A DNA stretch of 22,862 bases from the NCBI GenBank assembly GCA_036562385.1, contig DATCKG010000060.1:1-22862 (forward strand), given 5' to 3'. The position numbers were made by a program, and so were the translations under genes. Of this stretch, positions 1-8,962 are shown piece by piece. The DNA comes from DATCKG01 sp036562385. Its GTDB lineage: Bacteria; Bacillota; Sulfobacillia; Symbiobacteriales; Symbiobacteriaceae. Positions within the stretch are counted from its first letter, which is position 1. Each line of letters starts with the position of its first letter. The notes beneath the pieces are model-generated. The model was given only the letters and a program-made list of their open reading frames with translations, searched no databases and was not told the origin of the DNA.

Positions 1-35
1 ACCACCCATCCCCCCGCACGGGGAGGATGGGTGGT
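1..35 (-). terminator. Hairpin terminator downstream of eno
   Basis: An 11-bp perfect inverted repeat (positions 1-11 against 25-35) continues inward with four more C:G pairs and one bulged A at 24. It lies about 20 bases past the eno stop codon on the minus strand. The T-tract expected for an intrinsic terminator would fall outside the window, so the call rests on the stem and its position. Confidence 0.7.
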
Positions 36-55
36 CAGACGCTCAGGACGCCGGA

Positions 56-1339
56 TTACTTCCTGCGGAGTACCTCGGTGCCCCGGAAGATCGCGGCGAC
101 GCCCAGCTCCTCCTCGATCCGAAGCAGCTGGTTGTACTTGGCGACCCGGTCGGTCCGGGACGGCGCACCGGTCTTGATCTGCCCGCAGTTCAGGGCCACG
201 GCCAGGTCGGCGATGGTGACGTCCTCCGTCTCGCCGGAGCGGTGGGACATGACGGTGGTGTAGCCGGCCCGGTGAGCCATGTTGACGGCGTCGATGGTCT
301 CCGTCAGGGTACCGATCTGGTTCACCTTGATCAGGATCGAGTTGGCGCAGCCCCGCTCGATGCCCAGGGCCAGCCGCTGGGTGTTGGTGACGAAGAAGTC
401 GTCGCCCACCAGCTGCACCCGATTGCCCAGCCGCTGGGTCAGCATCTTCCAGCCTTCCCAGTCGTCCTCGGCCACGCCGTCCTCAATGGAAACGATGGGA
501 TACTTCTCGATCCAGCTCTCCCACAGATCCACCAGTTGCTCGCTGGTGAAGGTCTTGCCGCCTTCGCCGGCCAGGACATACTTGCCGTCCTGGTAGAACT
601 CGGAGGAGGCGACGTCCATGCAGATGGCCACCTCTTCCCCGGGCTTGTACCCGGCCTTCTCGATGGCCTCCAGCAGGACCTGCACCGCCTCTTCGTTGGA
701 CTTCAGGTCGGGGGCGAAGCCGCCCTCATCACCGACGGCCGTGTTGTATCCCTTCTTTTTGAGAACCGCCCGCAGGTTGTGGAAGACCTCGGCGCCCATC
801 CGGAGGGATTCGGCAAAGCTCTTGGCGCCCACCGGGAAGATCATGAACTCCTGCATGTCCACGTTGTTGTCTGCGTGCTTGCCGCCGTTGAGGATGTTCA
901 TCATGGGCACCGGCAGGGTCCGACCGTTGATGCCGCCCACGTACCGGTACAGAGGTACCCCCTGCTCCCGGGCCGCCGCGTGGGCCACCGCCAGGGATAC
1001 GCCCAAAATCGCGTTGGCACCCAGCTTGCTCTTGTTGGGCGTGCCGTCCAGCTCGATCATGGCCCGGTCGACAGCCACCTGATCCGAGGCCTCCATGCCG
1101 ATCAGCTTGGGAGCGATGACCTCGTTGACGTTCCGGACGGCGTTGAGAACGCCCTTGCCGAGATAACGGGATTTGTCGCCGTCCCGCAGCTCGACGGCCT
1201 CATAGATGCCAGTGGAAGCGCCGGACGGCACTGCCGCACGGCCCTTGGCGCCGCTGGCCAAGTGCACCTCCACTTCCACTGTCGGATTGCCCCGGGAGTC
1301 CAGAATCTCGCGACCGTGAATCTTCACAATCGATGACAT
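56..1339 (-). CDS. eno: Enolase (phosphopyruvate hydratase)
   Basis: Cytoplasmic enolase, 427 aa, the usual bacterial length. It interconverts 2-phosphoglycerate and phosphoenolpyruvate with magnesium. Family landmarks are all present: E164 in DMQEF and E205 in VGDEGGFAP (equivalents of the catalytic glutamates), metal ligands D242, E286 (SIEDG) and D313 (VGDD), catalytic K338 (LIKVNQ), and the SHRSGETED signature. The ATG at 1339 has a GGAAGGAGG-type ribosome binding site a few bases upstream. It lies 49 bp downstream of gpmI on the same strand, with no terminator seen between them, so the two are probably co-transcribed. No anomalies. Confidence 0.98.
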   Translation of the reverse strand: MSSIVKIHGREILDSRGNPTVEVEVHLASGAKGRAAVPSGASTGIYEAVELRDGDKSRYLGKGVLNAVRNVNEVIAPKLIGMEASDQVAVDRAMIELDGTPNKSKLGANAILGVSLAVAHAAAREQGVPLYRYVGGINGRTLPVPMMNILNGGKHADNNVDMQEFMIFPVGAKSFAESLRMGAEVFHNLRAVLKKKGYNTAVGDEGGFAPDLKSNEEAVQVLLEAIEKAGYKPGEEVAICMDVASSEFYQDGKYVLAGEGGKTFTSEQLVDLWESWIEKYPIVSIEDGVAEDDWEGWKMLTQRLGNRVQLVGDDFFVTNTQRLALGIERGCANSILIKVNQIGTLTETIDAVNMAHRAGYTTVMSHRSGETEDVTIADLAVALNCGQIKTGAPSRTDRVAKYNQLLRIEEELGVAAIFRGTEVLRRK

Positions 1340-1388
1340 GGATGTGTACCTCCTTCCTAAGGGCCACAGGTGGTGCGGCCCCGGGCTG

Positions 1389-2930
<1,542 letters not shown>

Positions 2931-2976
2931 GTGCGGGACACCTCCTAAGTTCGGGTCTTCGTCTGCCTCCGGGTAG

Positions 2977-2982
2977 ATTATA
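2977..2982 (-). promoter_or_regulatory. Probable -10 box for gpmI-eno
   Basis: On the minus strand this reads TATAAT, a perfect sigma-A -10 hexamer in an AT-richer patch 47 bases before the gpmI start. No good -35 is visible: the best candidate is TTTTAA at 2999-3004 with a 16-base spacer, matching only three consensus positions. A promoter is expected here because the neighbouring trxA points the other way. Confidence 0.5.
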
Positions 2983-3142
2983 CTAGGCGGGGAACTTATT
3001 AAAAGGGTTTTACCAAAGTTCCTCTTTTATGTCTTTGTTATCCGTCTAAAGGGTATGCCTGCCTCCGCGGTGTACGCAGAAGCAGAAACGTGTGAGGCAG
3101 ACCCGTATCCCGGAGCCCTCCCCTACGTCTCAATAACGGATA

Positions 3143-3166
3143 GATACCCAACGGGGTATTGGTATC
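3143..3166. promoter_or_regulatory. Putative CsoR-family operator upstream of trxA
   Basis: ATACCC (3144-3149), spacer AACG, GGGTAT (3154-3159) form a perfect 6-bp palindrome. An outer nested pair is GATACC (3143-3148) with GGTATC (3161-3166). The TACCC-N4-GGGTA core resembles the G-tract palindromes bound by CsoR-family repressors and has the same architecture as the palindrome in the promoter of the neighbouring csoR-like gene. It ends one base before the GAGGAGG ribosome binding site of trxA. No convincing trxA promoter was found around it. Regulator binding is inferred. Confidence 0.6.
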
Positions 3167-3183
3167 GAGGAGGCGAATGTGGG

Positions 3184-3528
3184 ATGGGAAACTACACCGT
3201 AACGGTGACGGATGAGACGTTTGAGCAGGAGGTCCTGCAGTCGGACCTGCCGGTGCTGGTGGATTTCTGGGCGCCCTGGTGCGGCCCGTGCCGTATGATG
3301 GCGCCGGTGCTGGAGGAAGTGGCCAGGGATAACCAGACCCGGCTGAAGGTGGCCAAGATCAACGTGGACGAAAACCAGCGCTACGCCGGACAGTACGGCG
3401 TCATGTCCATCCCCACCCTGATCCTGTTCCACAAGGGCCAGGCGGTGGGCCAGTTGGTGGGCTTCCGGCCCAAGTCGGAACTGAACCGGATCCTCGACAC
3501 TGCCCTGGCTCAACTGGAAGCCCGGTAA
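3184..3528 (+). CDS. trxA: Thioredoxin
   Basis: Small cytoplasmic disulfide reductase, 114 aa, close to the usual 104-110. Seen: active site WCGPC (C33, C36) after FWAP, the VAKINVDEN strand-turn, and the cis-proline loop SIPTL, followed by a canonical C-terminal half. The frame stays open upstream to an ATG at 3055, but the ATG at 3184 is preferred: it has GAGGAGG ten bases upstream, gives a normal thioredoxin N-terminus, and leaves the palindrome at 3143-3166 untranslated. It is monocistronic, convergent with the CsoR-like gene and shares its terminator. The palindrome suggests control by that neighbour, perhaps in response to thiol or sulfur stress (inference). Confidence 0.96.
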   Translation: MGNYTVTVTDETFEQEVLQSDLPVLVDFWAPWCGPCRMMAPVLEEVARDNQTRLKVAKINVDENQRYAGQYGVMSIPTLILFHKGQAVGQLVGFRPKSELNRILDTALAQLEAR

Positions 3529-3564
3529 ATCTCGAAAGGCACACGGCGATACGGCCCAAAAGGC

Positions 3565-3597
3565 GGCGGTTGCCCGGAGCGGGCAACCGCCCTTCCT
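3565..3597. terminator. Shared terminator between trxA and the csoR-like gene
   Basis: An 11-bp perfect stem (3565-3575 with 3581-3591) has a five-base loop, GGAGC. On the plus strand it is followed by CCTTCCTTTA, and on the minus strand by CGCCTTTTGG, so it can serve both convergent genes. The T-tracts are moderate. Confidence 0.8.
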
Positions 3598-3888
3598 TTA
3601 CCCCAACTTCAGGAAATGCTCAATGGCTTCGTCCACCACATCCTCCGTGGGCTGGCCGTTGCGGATCGCCTCCACGACCCGCTGGCCCAGATTGCAGGCC
3701 ATCGCCTTCATGCCCACACGGTTGATGGCAGCCTTCATGGCTCCCAACTGGATGAGAATCTGCTCGCAGTCGTGGCCTTCCTCCAGCATCCGCTGGATCC
3801 CCCGAGCCTGACCTTCAATCCGCTTCAGGCGGTTCATCAGGTCCGCGTAGAGGGCTGGATTGGTCTCCTTCAGGTTCGTGGCAGCCAC
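3598..3888 (-). CDS. CsoR/RcnR-family (DUF156) repressor with atypical sensor residues
   Basis: Small all-helical DNA-binding repressor, 96 aa from the GTG at 3888. The family core RLKRIEGQARGIQRML is unmistakable, followed by the first conserved cysteine (C41, in HDCEQIL). The other canonical copper ligands are missing: the His expected 25 residues after C41 is Asn66, and the Cys expected at +29 is Arg70. A second cysteine, C65, sits at +24. The frame continues upstream to 3939, but that would put the promoter palindrome inside the gene, so GTG 3888 is preferred. It lies about 70 bases downstream of tpiA with its own promoter. The signal could be persulfide, disulfide or another metal; copper by the classical site looks unlikely. 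Confidence 0.85.
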   Translation of the reverse strand: MAATNLKETNPALYADLMNRLKRIEGQARGIQRMLEEGHDCEQILIQLGAMKAAINRVGMKAMACNLGQRVVEAIRNGQPTEDVVDEAIEHFLKLG

Positions 3889-3901
3889 CCCCCCACGGCA
3901 C

Positions 3902-3930
3902 AGATTACCCCACCGGGTAATCCCTGTCAA
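3902..3930 (-). promoter_or_regulatory. csoR-like gene promoter with embedded palindromic operator
   Basis: On the minus strand TTGACA (3925-3930) and TAATCT (3902-3907) are separated by exactly 17 bases, a good sigma-A arrangement. A perfect 8-bp palindrome, GATTACCC-CACC-GGGTAATC (3903-3922), fills the spacer and overlaps the -10. Repressor binding here would block RNA polymerase, so autoregulation is likely. The predicted start of transcription is only about seven bases before the GTG at 3888, making the mRNA nearly leaderless. Confidence 0.75.
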
Positions 3931-3960
3931 CGACGCCACAACCGCCCGCCCCCGTCGTAC

Positions 3961-4719
3961 CTACCGGGCGCCTGCCTTGCAGATGGCGGCAAAGCTGGCC
4001 GGATCCAGGCTGGCGCCTCCCACCAGGGCGCCGTCGATGTTGGGCTGCACCATGTACTCGGCGATGTTCTCGGGCTTGACGCTGCCGCCATACTGGATGC
4101 GGACTGCATCGGCGGCGGCGTCGCCGAACCGGCGGGCCACCAGCTTCCGGATCGCCGCGATGGTGGCCTCCGCGTCCGCCGGGTTGCAGTTCTTGCCGGT
4201 TCCGATGGCCCAGACCGGCTCGTAGGCGATGATCATCTGGCTGACCTGCTCCGGCGTCAGGCCCTCGGTACCGGCCAGAAGCTGCCGCTCGTTGACTGCA
4301 TCGGTCTGACCGGCTTCCCGCTCCTCCAGCTTCTCGCCGACACAGAGGATCGGCTTGAGGCCGTGGGCAAAGGCCGCCCGGACCTTCTCACCCACCAGGG
4401 TGTCGCTTTCGCCGAAGATGTGGCGCCGCTCCGAGTGGCCGAGGATCACGTACGTGCAGCCGACGTCCTTCAGCATCGGGCCGGACACCTCGCCGGTGAA
4501 GGCGCCCTTGGCTTCCTTGTACATGTTCTGGGCGCCCAGGCGGATCTCGCTTCCCTTCAGGGCCTCCGCCACAGTGCTGAGTGCCGTGAAGGGCGGGCAG
4601 ATGACCATCTCGACCCCCGACAGGTCCCGGACCAGAGGCAGAAACTCCTTGACAAACTGTGCGGCCTCACCAAGGGTCTTATGCATCTTCCAGTTTGCAG
4701 CGATCACCGGGGTACGCAT
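3961..4719 (-). CDS. tpiA: Triosephosphate isomerase
   Basis: Cytoplasmic (beta/alpha)8 enzyme, 252 aa, interconverting dihydroxyacetone phosphate and glyceraldehyde 3-phosphate. Catalytic residues are visible: N9 and K11 in ANWKMH, H95 in LGHSERR, E167 in the AYEPVWAIGTG loop, and the phosphate-binding YGGSV near the C-terminus. The ATG at 4719 has AAAGGAGG ten bases upstream. It follows pgk by 172 bp on the same strand, and a hairpin lies between the two, so they may share a transcript with processing or attenuation. It ends about 70 bases before the csoR-like gene. Confidence 0.98.
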   Translation of the reverse strand: MRTPVIAANWKMHKTLGEAAQFVKEFLPLVRDLSGVEMVICPPFTALSTVAEALKGSEIRLGAQNMYKEAKGAFTGEVSGPMLKDVGCTYVILGHSERRHIFGESDTLVGEKVRAAFAHGLKPILCVGEKLEEREAGQTDAVNERQLLAGTEGLTPEQVSQMIIAYEPVWAIGTGKNCNPADAEATIAAIRKLVARRFGDAAADAVRIQYGGSVKPENIAEYMVQPNIDGALVGGASLDPASFAAICKAGAR

Positions 4720-4841
4720 CGAGGTACATCCTCCTTTGCGGCATGGTTTCGGAGGCTACAGACTGCGGCCACCGACTGCCGCCGCCTGTCCAGGGCGCGG
4801 GGCGGCCTCTTTCGGAGCCGGCTCCCCAAAACTGGTTGAGC

Positions 4842-4864
4842 GGCGGAGGACTCGCTCCTCCGCC
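4842..4864. other. Stable hairpin in the pgk-tpiA gap
   Basis: GGCGGAGGA (4842-4850) pairs perfectly with TCCTCCGCC (4856-4864) around loop CTCGC, about 27 bases past the pgk stop. No T-tract follows on the minus strand, so it may be a weak attenuator or RNA-processing stem rather than a full terminator. A 12-bp palindrome, GGAGCCGGCTCC, lies next to it at 4814-4825. Confidence 0.5.
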
Positions 4865-4891
4865 GTCCCGACACGCTGTGCCTGCAACCCG

Positions 4892-6070
4892 TCAGTCCTT
4901 GGTGGCAAGGCAGGCCACACCCGGCAGCTCACGGCCTTCCAGGAACTCCAAGGAGGCACCGCCGCCGGTGCTGACGTGGCTCATCTTCTCCGCCAGCCCG
5001 GCCTGCTCCACGGCCGCAACCGAGTCGCCGCCGCCCACGATGGTCAGCCCCTGGCATTCGGCCATGGCCTGGGCCACGGCAAGGGTACCCCGGGCAAAGG
5101 CAGGCATCTCAAAGACGCCCATGGGCCCATTCCAGATGACAGTCCGGGCCTGCCGGATGACCTCCGCAAACGCCTTGGCGCTTTCCGGACCGATATCCAG
5201 GGCCATCCAGCCGTCCTCAATGGCGCTCACCGGTACCACCTTGTGCTCGGCATCGGCCTTGAACTCCCGGGCCACCACCACATCCCGGGGCAGCAGGATC
5301 TTGTCGCCGCCCTTCTGCAGCAGCTCACGGGCCACCTCTACCTTCTCCTCCTCCACCAGGGAGGAACCCGTGGCATAGCCCTGAGCCCGCAGGAAGGTGT
5401 TGGCCATGCCGCCGCCGATGATCAGGCGGTCCACCTTGGGCAGCAGGTTCTCAATCACCATGATCTTGTCCGACACCTTGGCGCCGCCGATGATGGCCAC
5501 GAAGGGCCGGTCCGGGTCGGCGAGCGCCTTGCCCATGGTGTCCACTTCCTTCTGCATCAGGAAGCCCGCCACCTTCACCGGCAGGTAGTCAGCCACACCC
5601 CGGGTGCTGGCGTGGGCCCGATGGGCCGTGCCGAAGGCGTCGTTGACATACACCTCTGCCAGCCGGGCCAGGGCCTGGGCAAACTCCGGATCGTTCTTCT
5701 CCTCACCCGGATAGAAGCGCAGGTTCTCCAGCAGCACCACCGAGCCGGGCCCCTGACTCTTCACCAGGTTCTCCACTTCCTCGCCGATGCAGTCGGGGAC
5801 AAACTGCACCGGGCGGCCCAGCAGCTCCTGCAGTCGGGTGGCCACCGGGGCCAGGGAGTACTCGGGCACCCGCTTCCCCTTGGGACGGCCCAGGTGCGAG
5901 GCCAGGATTGCAATGGCCCCATTCTCCACCAGGTACTGGATCGTGGGCAGAGCGGCCCGGATGCGAGTGTCATCGGTGATCCGGCCGTCCTGCAGCGGCA
6001 CATTAAAGTCGACGCGCACAAAGACGCGCTTGCCTTTGACATCGATGTCGCGCACAGTCATCAAAGCCAT
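4892..6070 (-). CDS. pgk: Phosphoglycerate kinase
   Basis: Cytoplasmic two-domain kinase, 392 aa from the chosen start, transferring phosphate from 1,3-bisphosphoglycerate to ADP. Seen: RVFVRVDFNVPL at the N-terminus, SHLGRPKG, LLENLRFYPGEE, the hinge region KVSDKIMVIENL, the nucleotide-binding IWNGPMGVFE, GGGDSVAAVE and the C-terminal STGGGASLEFLEG. The frame has a GTG at 6082 and ATGs at 6070 and 6061. The 6070 ATG is preferred because AAAGGTGG lies eight bases before it, whereas that site overlaps the GTG. The usual neighbours cggR and gap are not upstream; a divergent LysR gene is there instead. Confidence 0.97.
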   Translation of the reverse strand: MALMTVRDIDVKGKRVFVRVDFNVPLQDGRITDDTRIRAALPTIQYLVENGAIAILASHLGRPKGKRVPEYSLAPVATRLQELLGRPVQFVPDCIGEEVENLVKSQGPGSVVLLENLRFYPGEEKNDPEFAQALARLAEVYVNDAFGTAHRAHASTRGVADYLPVKVAGFLMQKEVDTMGKALADPDRPFVAIIGGAKVSDKIMVIENLLPKVDRLIIGGGMANTFLRAQGYATGSSLVEEEKVEVARELLQKGGDKILLPRDVVVAREFKADAEHKVVPVSAIEDGWMALDIGPESAKAFAEVIRQARTVIWNGPMGVFEMPAFARGTLAVAQAMAECQGLTIVGGGDSVAAVEQAGLAEKMSHVSTGGGASLEFLEGRELPGVACLATKD

Positions 6071-6082
6071 GGGTCCATCCAC

Positions 6083-6432
6083 CTTTCTCGACGCACGGGG
6101 ACCGCACCGCCAGGGCGGCGCCCTGCTGGCAGAAAACGGCGGTCGGTCTTGTAAAGATTCCGATTCCCTGAGCTAGAATCTACCACGATCCCCAGTGGAA
6201 TCCCTCCAGACCGATAGTATCGTTCGACCTACTCCGTTTGATGTGGTGCCATGGGCACTCGGTATAACCCGGCAGGCGCGTCCGCGCCCGGGGCGCTCTC
6301 TGCCCGGTCGCTGATTTCCGAAACAGAACGGGGCCGGGAAAGAGGGGAAATGCCGGATTCATCGAATACGATAATCATAACGGCCATCGTGATTCAGGAG
6401 TTTTATTTAAATCTGGTAGGAGAGACAGTCGT
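6083..6432. other. 350-bp divergent pgk / LysR intergenic region
   Basis: No gene is supported here. Three things are visible. A 15-bp palindrome CAGGGCG-G-CGCCCTG (6111-6125) would form a hairpin in the pgk leader about 20 bases before its ribosome binding site. An 11-bp palindrome CGATA-G-TATCG (6212-6222) could be a regulator site. An AT-rich stretch (about 6357-6415, containing TTTTATTTAAAT) lies just before the LysR gene and probably holds its promoter. I could not place a convincing -35/-10 pair for either gene. Confidence 0.4.
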
Positions 6433-7368
6433 TTGGAGGGGGGGTTCGTCATCGATATTCAGGAATTGGAAGCCTTTTGGTGGATCGCCCAGACCGGAAG
6501 CTTTAACCGGGCCGCCGAACGGCTCTACCTGACCCAGCCTTCCGTCACGGCACGGATCCAGGCCCTGGAAAAGGAGCTTGGCCAGCAACTGTTCGAGCGC
6601 AAGCCGCGGGGCGTCCGGCTGACTGATGCAGGTCGGGTCCTGCTGCCCCACGCCGAAAGGGTGCTGCAGGATATCCGCCGGGCCCGTCAGGCCCTGTCCG
6701 ATCTGGCGGCTGCCACTGGTGGAACCCTCTCCGTCGGCTGCGCTCTTACCACCAGTACCTATACCCTGCCGGACATCCTGGCCAAGTACAAGGCGGCCCA
6801 CCCGGGAGTGGAAATCTCGGTCCGGACCGGGCGTTCCCAGCAGATTCAGCAGCTGGTGCTGGACGACATCGTCCATCTGGGGCTGGTACACTCGCCGCTG
6901 AACAGCCACCCTGATATCGAGGCCGTTCCCCTGTACTCCGAGCCGATCCTGCTGGTCGTGCATCCCGGCCATCCCCTGGCATCCCGGAGCGAGGTGGCAC
7001 CGGAGGAACTGGCAGGCGAACCCTTCATCACCTCCGACCGGTCCTCCGGGTACTGGGCCCTGGTGGAGCAGTTCTGGGCCGCGGCGGGGCTCGTCCCCCA
7101 CATTACCATGGAACTGGACAGCATCGAGGCGGCCAAGCGCATGGTGATGTGCGGGCTGGGACTGGCCATGCTGCCCCAAGGAACCGTGGAAGGCGAACTC
7201 CGCACCCGTCAGTTGGTGGCCGTTCCGGTCGCCGGGGCCAGCCATCTGGTGCGGCACACGCTGCTCATCTACCGGCGGGGCAAGATCTGGAGCGGCGTCT
7301 CCCGGGGATTTCTGGAGATCCTCAGCAAGATGTACCGGGTCCAACTGCCTGTCAGCGGAAACCGCTAA
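6433..7368 (+). CDS. LysR-family transcriptional regulator
   Basis: LysR-type regulator, 311 aa, normal family length. The N-terminal winged helix-turn-helix spans roughly residues 8-67 (ELEAFWWIAQTGSFNRAAERLYLTQPSVTARI, shown here as ELEAFWWIAQTG and LTQPSVTARI), with the linker helix after it; the effector domain of periplasmic-binding-protein fold covers about 95-300. The start is TTG at 6433: AGGAG lies ten bases upstream and no ATG or GTG occurs before the conserved core. It is divergent from pgk. Family members usually bind the intergenic region and often control the divergent gene, so pgk is a candidate target, but the effector is unknown. The C-terminal half gives no clear subfamily. 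Confidence 0.93.
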   Translation: MEGGFVIDIQELEAFWWIAQTGSFNRAAERLYLTQPSVTARIQALEKELGQQLFERKPRGVRLTDAGRVLLPHAERVLQDIRRARQALSDLAAATGGTLSVGCALTTSTYTLPDILAKYKAAHPGVEISVRTGRSQQIQQLVLDDIVHLGLVHSPLNSHPDIEAVPLYSEPILLVVHPGHPLASRSEVAPEELAGEPFITSDRSSGYWALVEQFWAAAGLVPHITMELDSIEAAKRMVMCGLGLAMLPQGTVEGELRTRQLVAVPVAGASHLVRHTLLIYRRGKIWSGVSRGFLEILSKMYRVQLPVSGNR

Positions 7369-7389
7369 AACAGCCCCGAACACACCAAA

Positions 7390-7430
7390 CCGCCAGAGCC
7401 CTTCCACCACCGGGTTCTGGCGGCTTTTTT
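7390..7430 (+). terminator. Intrinsic terminator of the LysR gene
   Basis: A 12-bp stem (7390-7401 with 7412-7423, one G:T wobble) has a ten-base loop and is followed by CTTTTTT. It lies 21 bases past the LysR stop. rpoN ends convergently at 7469, so the stem may also slow rpoN transcripts, but its minus-strand T-tract is poor. Confidence 0.9.
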
Positions 7431-7468
7431 GCTTTTCCAGGCGCAACCCAACCGTCCGCGGACTCTGC

Positions 7469-8836
7469 TTACACGTAGCGCCGGCGCTTGCTGGAATTGG
7501 GCAGCCCCGCTTCCTCCCGGTACTTGGCCACAGTCCGACGCGAAATCGCAATCCCCTGCTGCCGCAGCAGATCGGCCAGGGCCTGGTCCGAGAGGGGATG
7601 GGCAGGATCTTCCCGGGCAATCAGGTCGGCAATCAGCCGCTTCACGCTGCGGGCCGCCAGCCCCTCTCCCCGGGCTGCGTCCACGCCGCTGGAGAAGAAA
7701 AACTTCAGTTCAAAGATCCCCCGGGGCGTCTGCACATACTTCCCGGCGGTGGCCCGGCTGACAGTGCTTTCATGGACGCCCACCTCGTCGGCCACCTCCC
7801 GGAGGGTGAGGGGGCGGAGCCAGCGGATGCCCCGGTCGAAGAAGTCCCGCTGCAGCCGCACGATCGCTTCCGTCACCTTATAAAGGGTCTGGCGCCGCTG
7901 CTCGATGGCCTTGATGAGCCACATGGCGGAGTGGATCTTCTGTTCCACGTACCGGTGCGCTTCGGGGTCCAACCGGCTGGAAAGCAGGTTCCGATACTGA
8001 CTGCTGACTCGCAGGCGGGGCAAGGGGGCGTCGTTGACCAGGATCACGTAATCCTTCCCGACCCGCTCCACCACGACATCCGGCACCACGTACCGGGTCT
8101 CATCGGGCCTGCCGAAGCGGCGCCCGGGCTTGGGATCCAGCGTCCGGATCAGGTCGGCGGCCTCCTGCACCGCGGCAGGAGTGACGCCGAGATCCTCCGC
8201 GATGCGGGTGATGCGGCCCTCCCCCAAGGCATCCAGATAGCGGTGGATCAGCACCGGCACCAGGGGGTTGCCGTTATCCACGGTGGCCCATTGCAGGGAA
8301 AGGCACTCCACCAGGGAGCGGGCTCCCACCCCTGGCGGATCAAAACCTTGAATCACCTCCAGAACCCGCAGCACCTGCTCCTCCGGGACCCCCAGGTCCC
8401 CGGCCACCTCCCCGGTGGGGACCGTCAGGTACCCGTTGTCGTCCAGGCAGTTGATCAGATACTCGCCGATCCGGCGTTCCATCGGACTGCACCGCACCAG
8501 GGCAAGCTGCGTCATCAGGTGGTCCTGCAGGGTCACCGTCGTGGGTGTGAAGGCCTCAAATCCCCATTCCTCTTCCTGGTCCGTCCCCGCGGCGCCCTGC
8601 CCTCCTTCCGGGGGCCCCAGATACTCCAGCAGTCGCTCCGGATCCGGGCGGGCGTCCTCCTCGTCTTCCCGGGGTTCCGCCTCCAGACACGGATTTTCCA
8701 ACAATTCCTGCTCAATAAGACTGTTCAGTTCGGCCACAGGCAACTGCAAAACGGTGATGGCCTGGCGGAGTTCCGGCGTCATGATGAGGCGCTGGGTTTG
8801 CTGCATCTGAAGACCAAGCCCAAGCCGCAAGCCCAT
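7469..8836 (-). CDS. rpoN: RNA polymerase sigma-54 factor
   Basis: Sigma-54, 455 aa, normal length. Region I at the N-terminus reads LGLQMQQTQRLIMTP and is followed by the acidic region II (EAEPREDEEDARPD). The core-binding domain occupies the middle, the helix-turn-helix follows (TLREVADEVGVHESTVSRA), and the diagnostic RpoN box SRRTVAKYREEAG is near the C-terminus. The frame is open 72 codons further upstream, but that part has no family similarity and crosses glnA's terminator. ATG 8836 gives the standard start, though only a G-run lies directly before it, so the ribosome binding site is weak. It follows the glnA terminator. No sigma-54 enhancer-binding activator is in this window. Confidence 0.95.
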   Translation of the reverse strand: MGLRLGLGLQMQQTQRLIMTPELRQAITVLQLPVAELNSLIEQELLENPCLEAEPREDEEDARPDPERLLEYLGPPEGGQGAAGTDQEEEWGFEAFTPTTVTLQDHLMTQLALVRCSPMERRIGEYLINCLDDNGYLTVPTGEVAGDLGVPEEQVLRVLEVIQGFDPPGVGARSLVECLSLQWATVDNGNPLVPVLIHRYLDALGEGRITRIAEDLGVTPAAVQEAADLIRTLDPKPGRRFGRPDETRYVVPDVVVERVGKDYVILVNDAPLPRLRVSSQYRNLLSSRLDPEAHRYVEQKIHSAMWLIKAIEQRRQTLYKVTEAIVRLQRDFFDRGIRWLRPLTLREVADEVGVHESTVSRATAGKYVQTPRGIFELKFFFSSGVDAARGEGLAARSVKRLIADLIAREDPAHPLSDQALADLLRQQGIAISRRTVAKYREEAGLPNSSKRRRYV

Positions 8837-8860
8837 CCCCCCCGATCTGTCTCTCGAGGT

Positions 8861-8876
8861 GGCACACCGGTGTACC
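8861..8876. promoter_or_regulatory. Near-palindrome upstream of rpoN
   Basis: GGCACACC-GGTGTACC is a 16-bp palindrome with a single mismatch, lying 24 bases upstream of the rpoN start. It could be an operator or a leader hairpin. No matching second copy was noticed in the window, so any function is speculative. Confidence 0.3.
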
Positions 8877-8962
8877 GAAGCGGTTCCGGACAGGTAGTAT
8901 GAAGGTATTCGCCTCCGGCAGTTCTGTTTCCTTGCCACGCGGCCCGGCTGCGCCGCAAACCC

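Noticed and set aside
3889..3939. Upstream extension of the csoR-like gene to an ATG at 3939
   Set aside because: It would place the promoter and palindrome inside the coding region, and the extra residues have no family similarity.
4355..6154. Plus-strand open frame of 599 codons opposite pgk and tpiA
   Set aside because: It spans two genes with clear catalytic motifs on the other strand plus their intergenic gap; composition is that of an antisense shadow.
7598..8902. Plus-strand open frame of 434 codons opposite rpoN
   Set aside because: rpoN is unambiguous on the minus strand, and the plus frame shows only low-complexity Gly, His and Gln-rich sequence.
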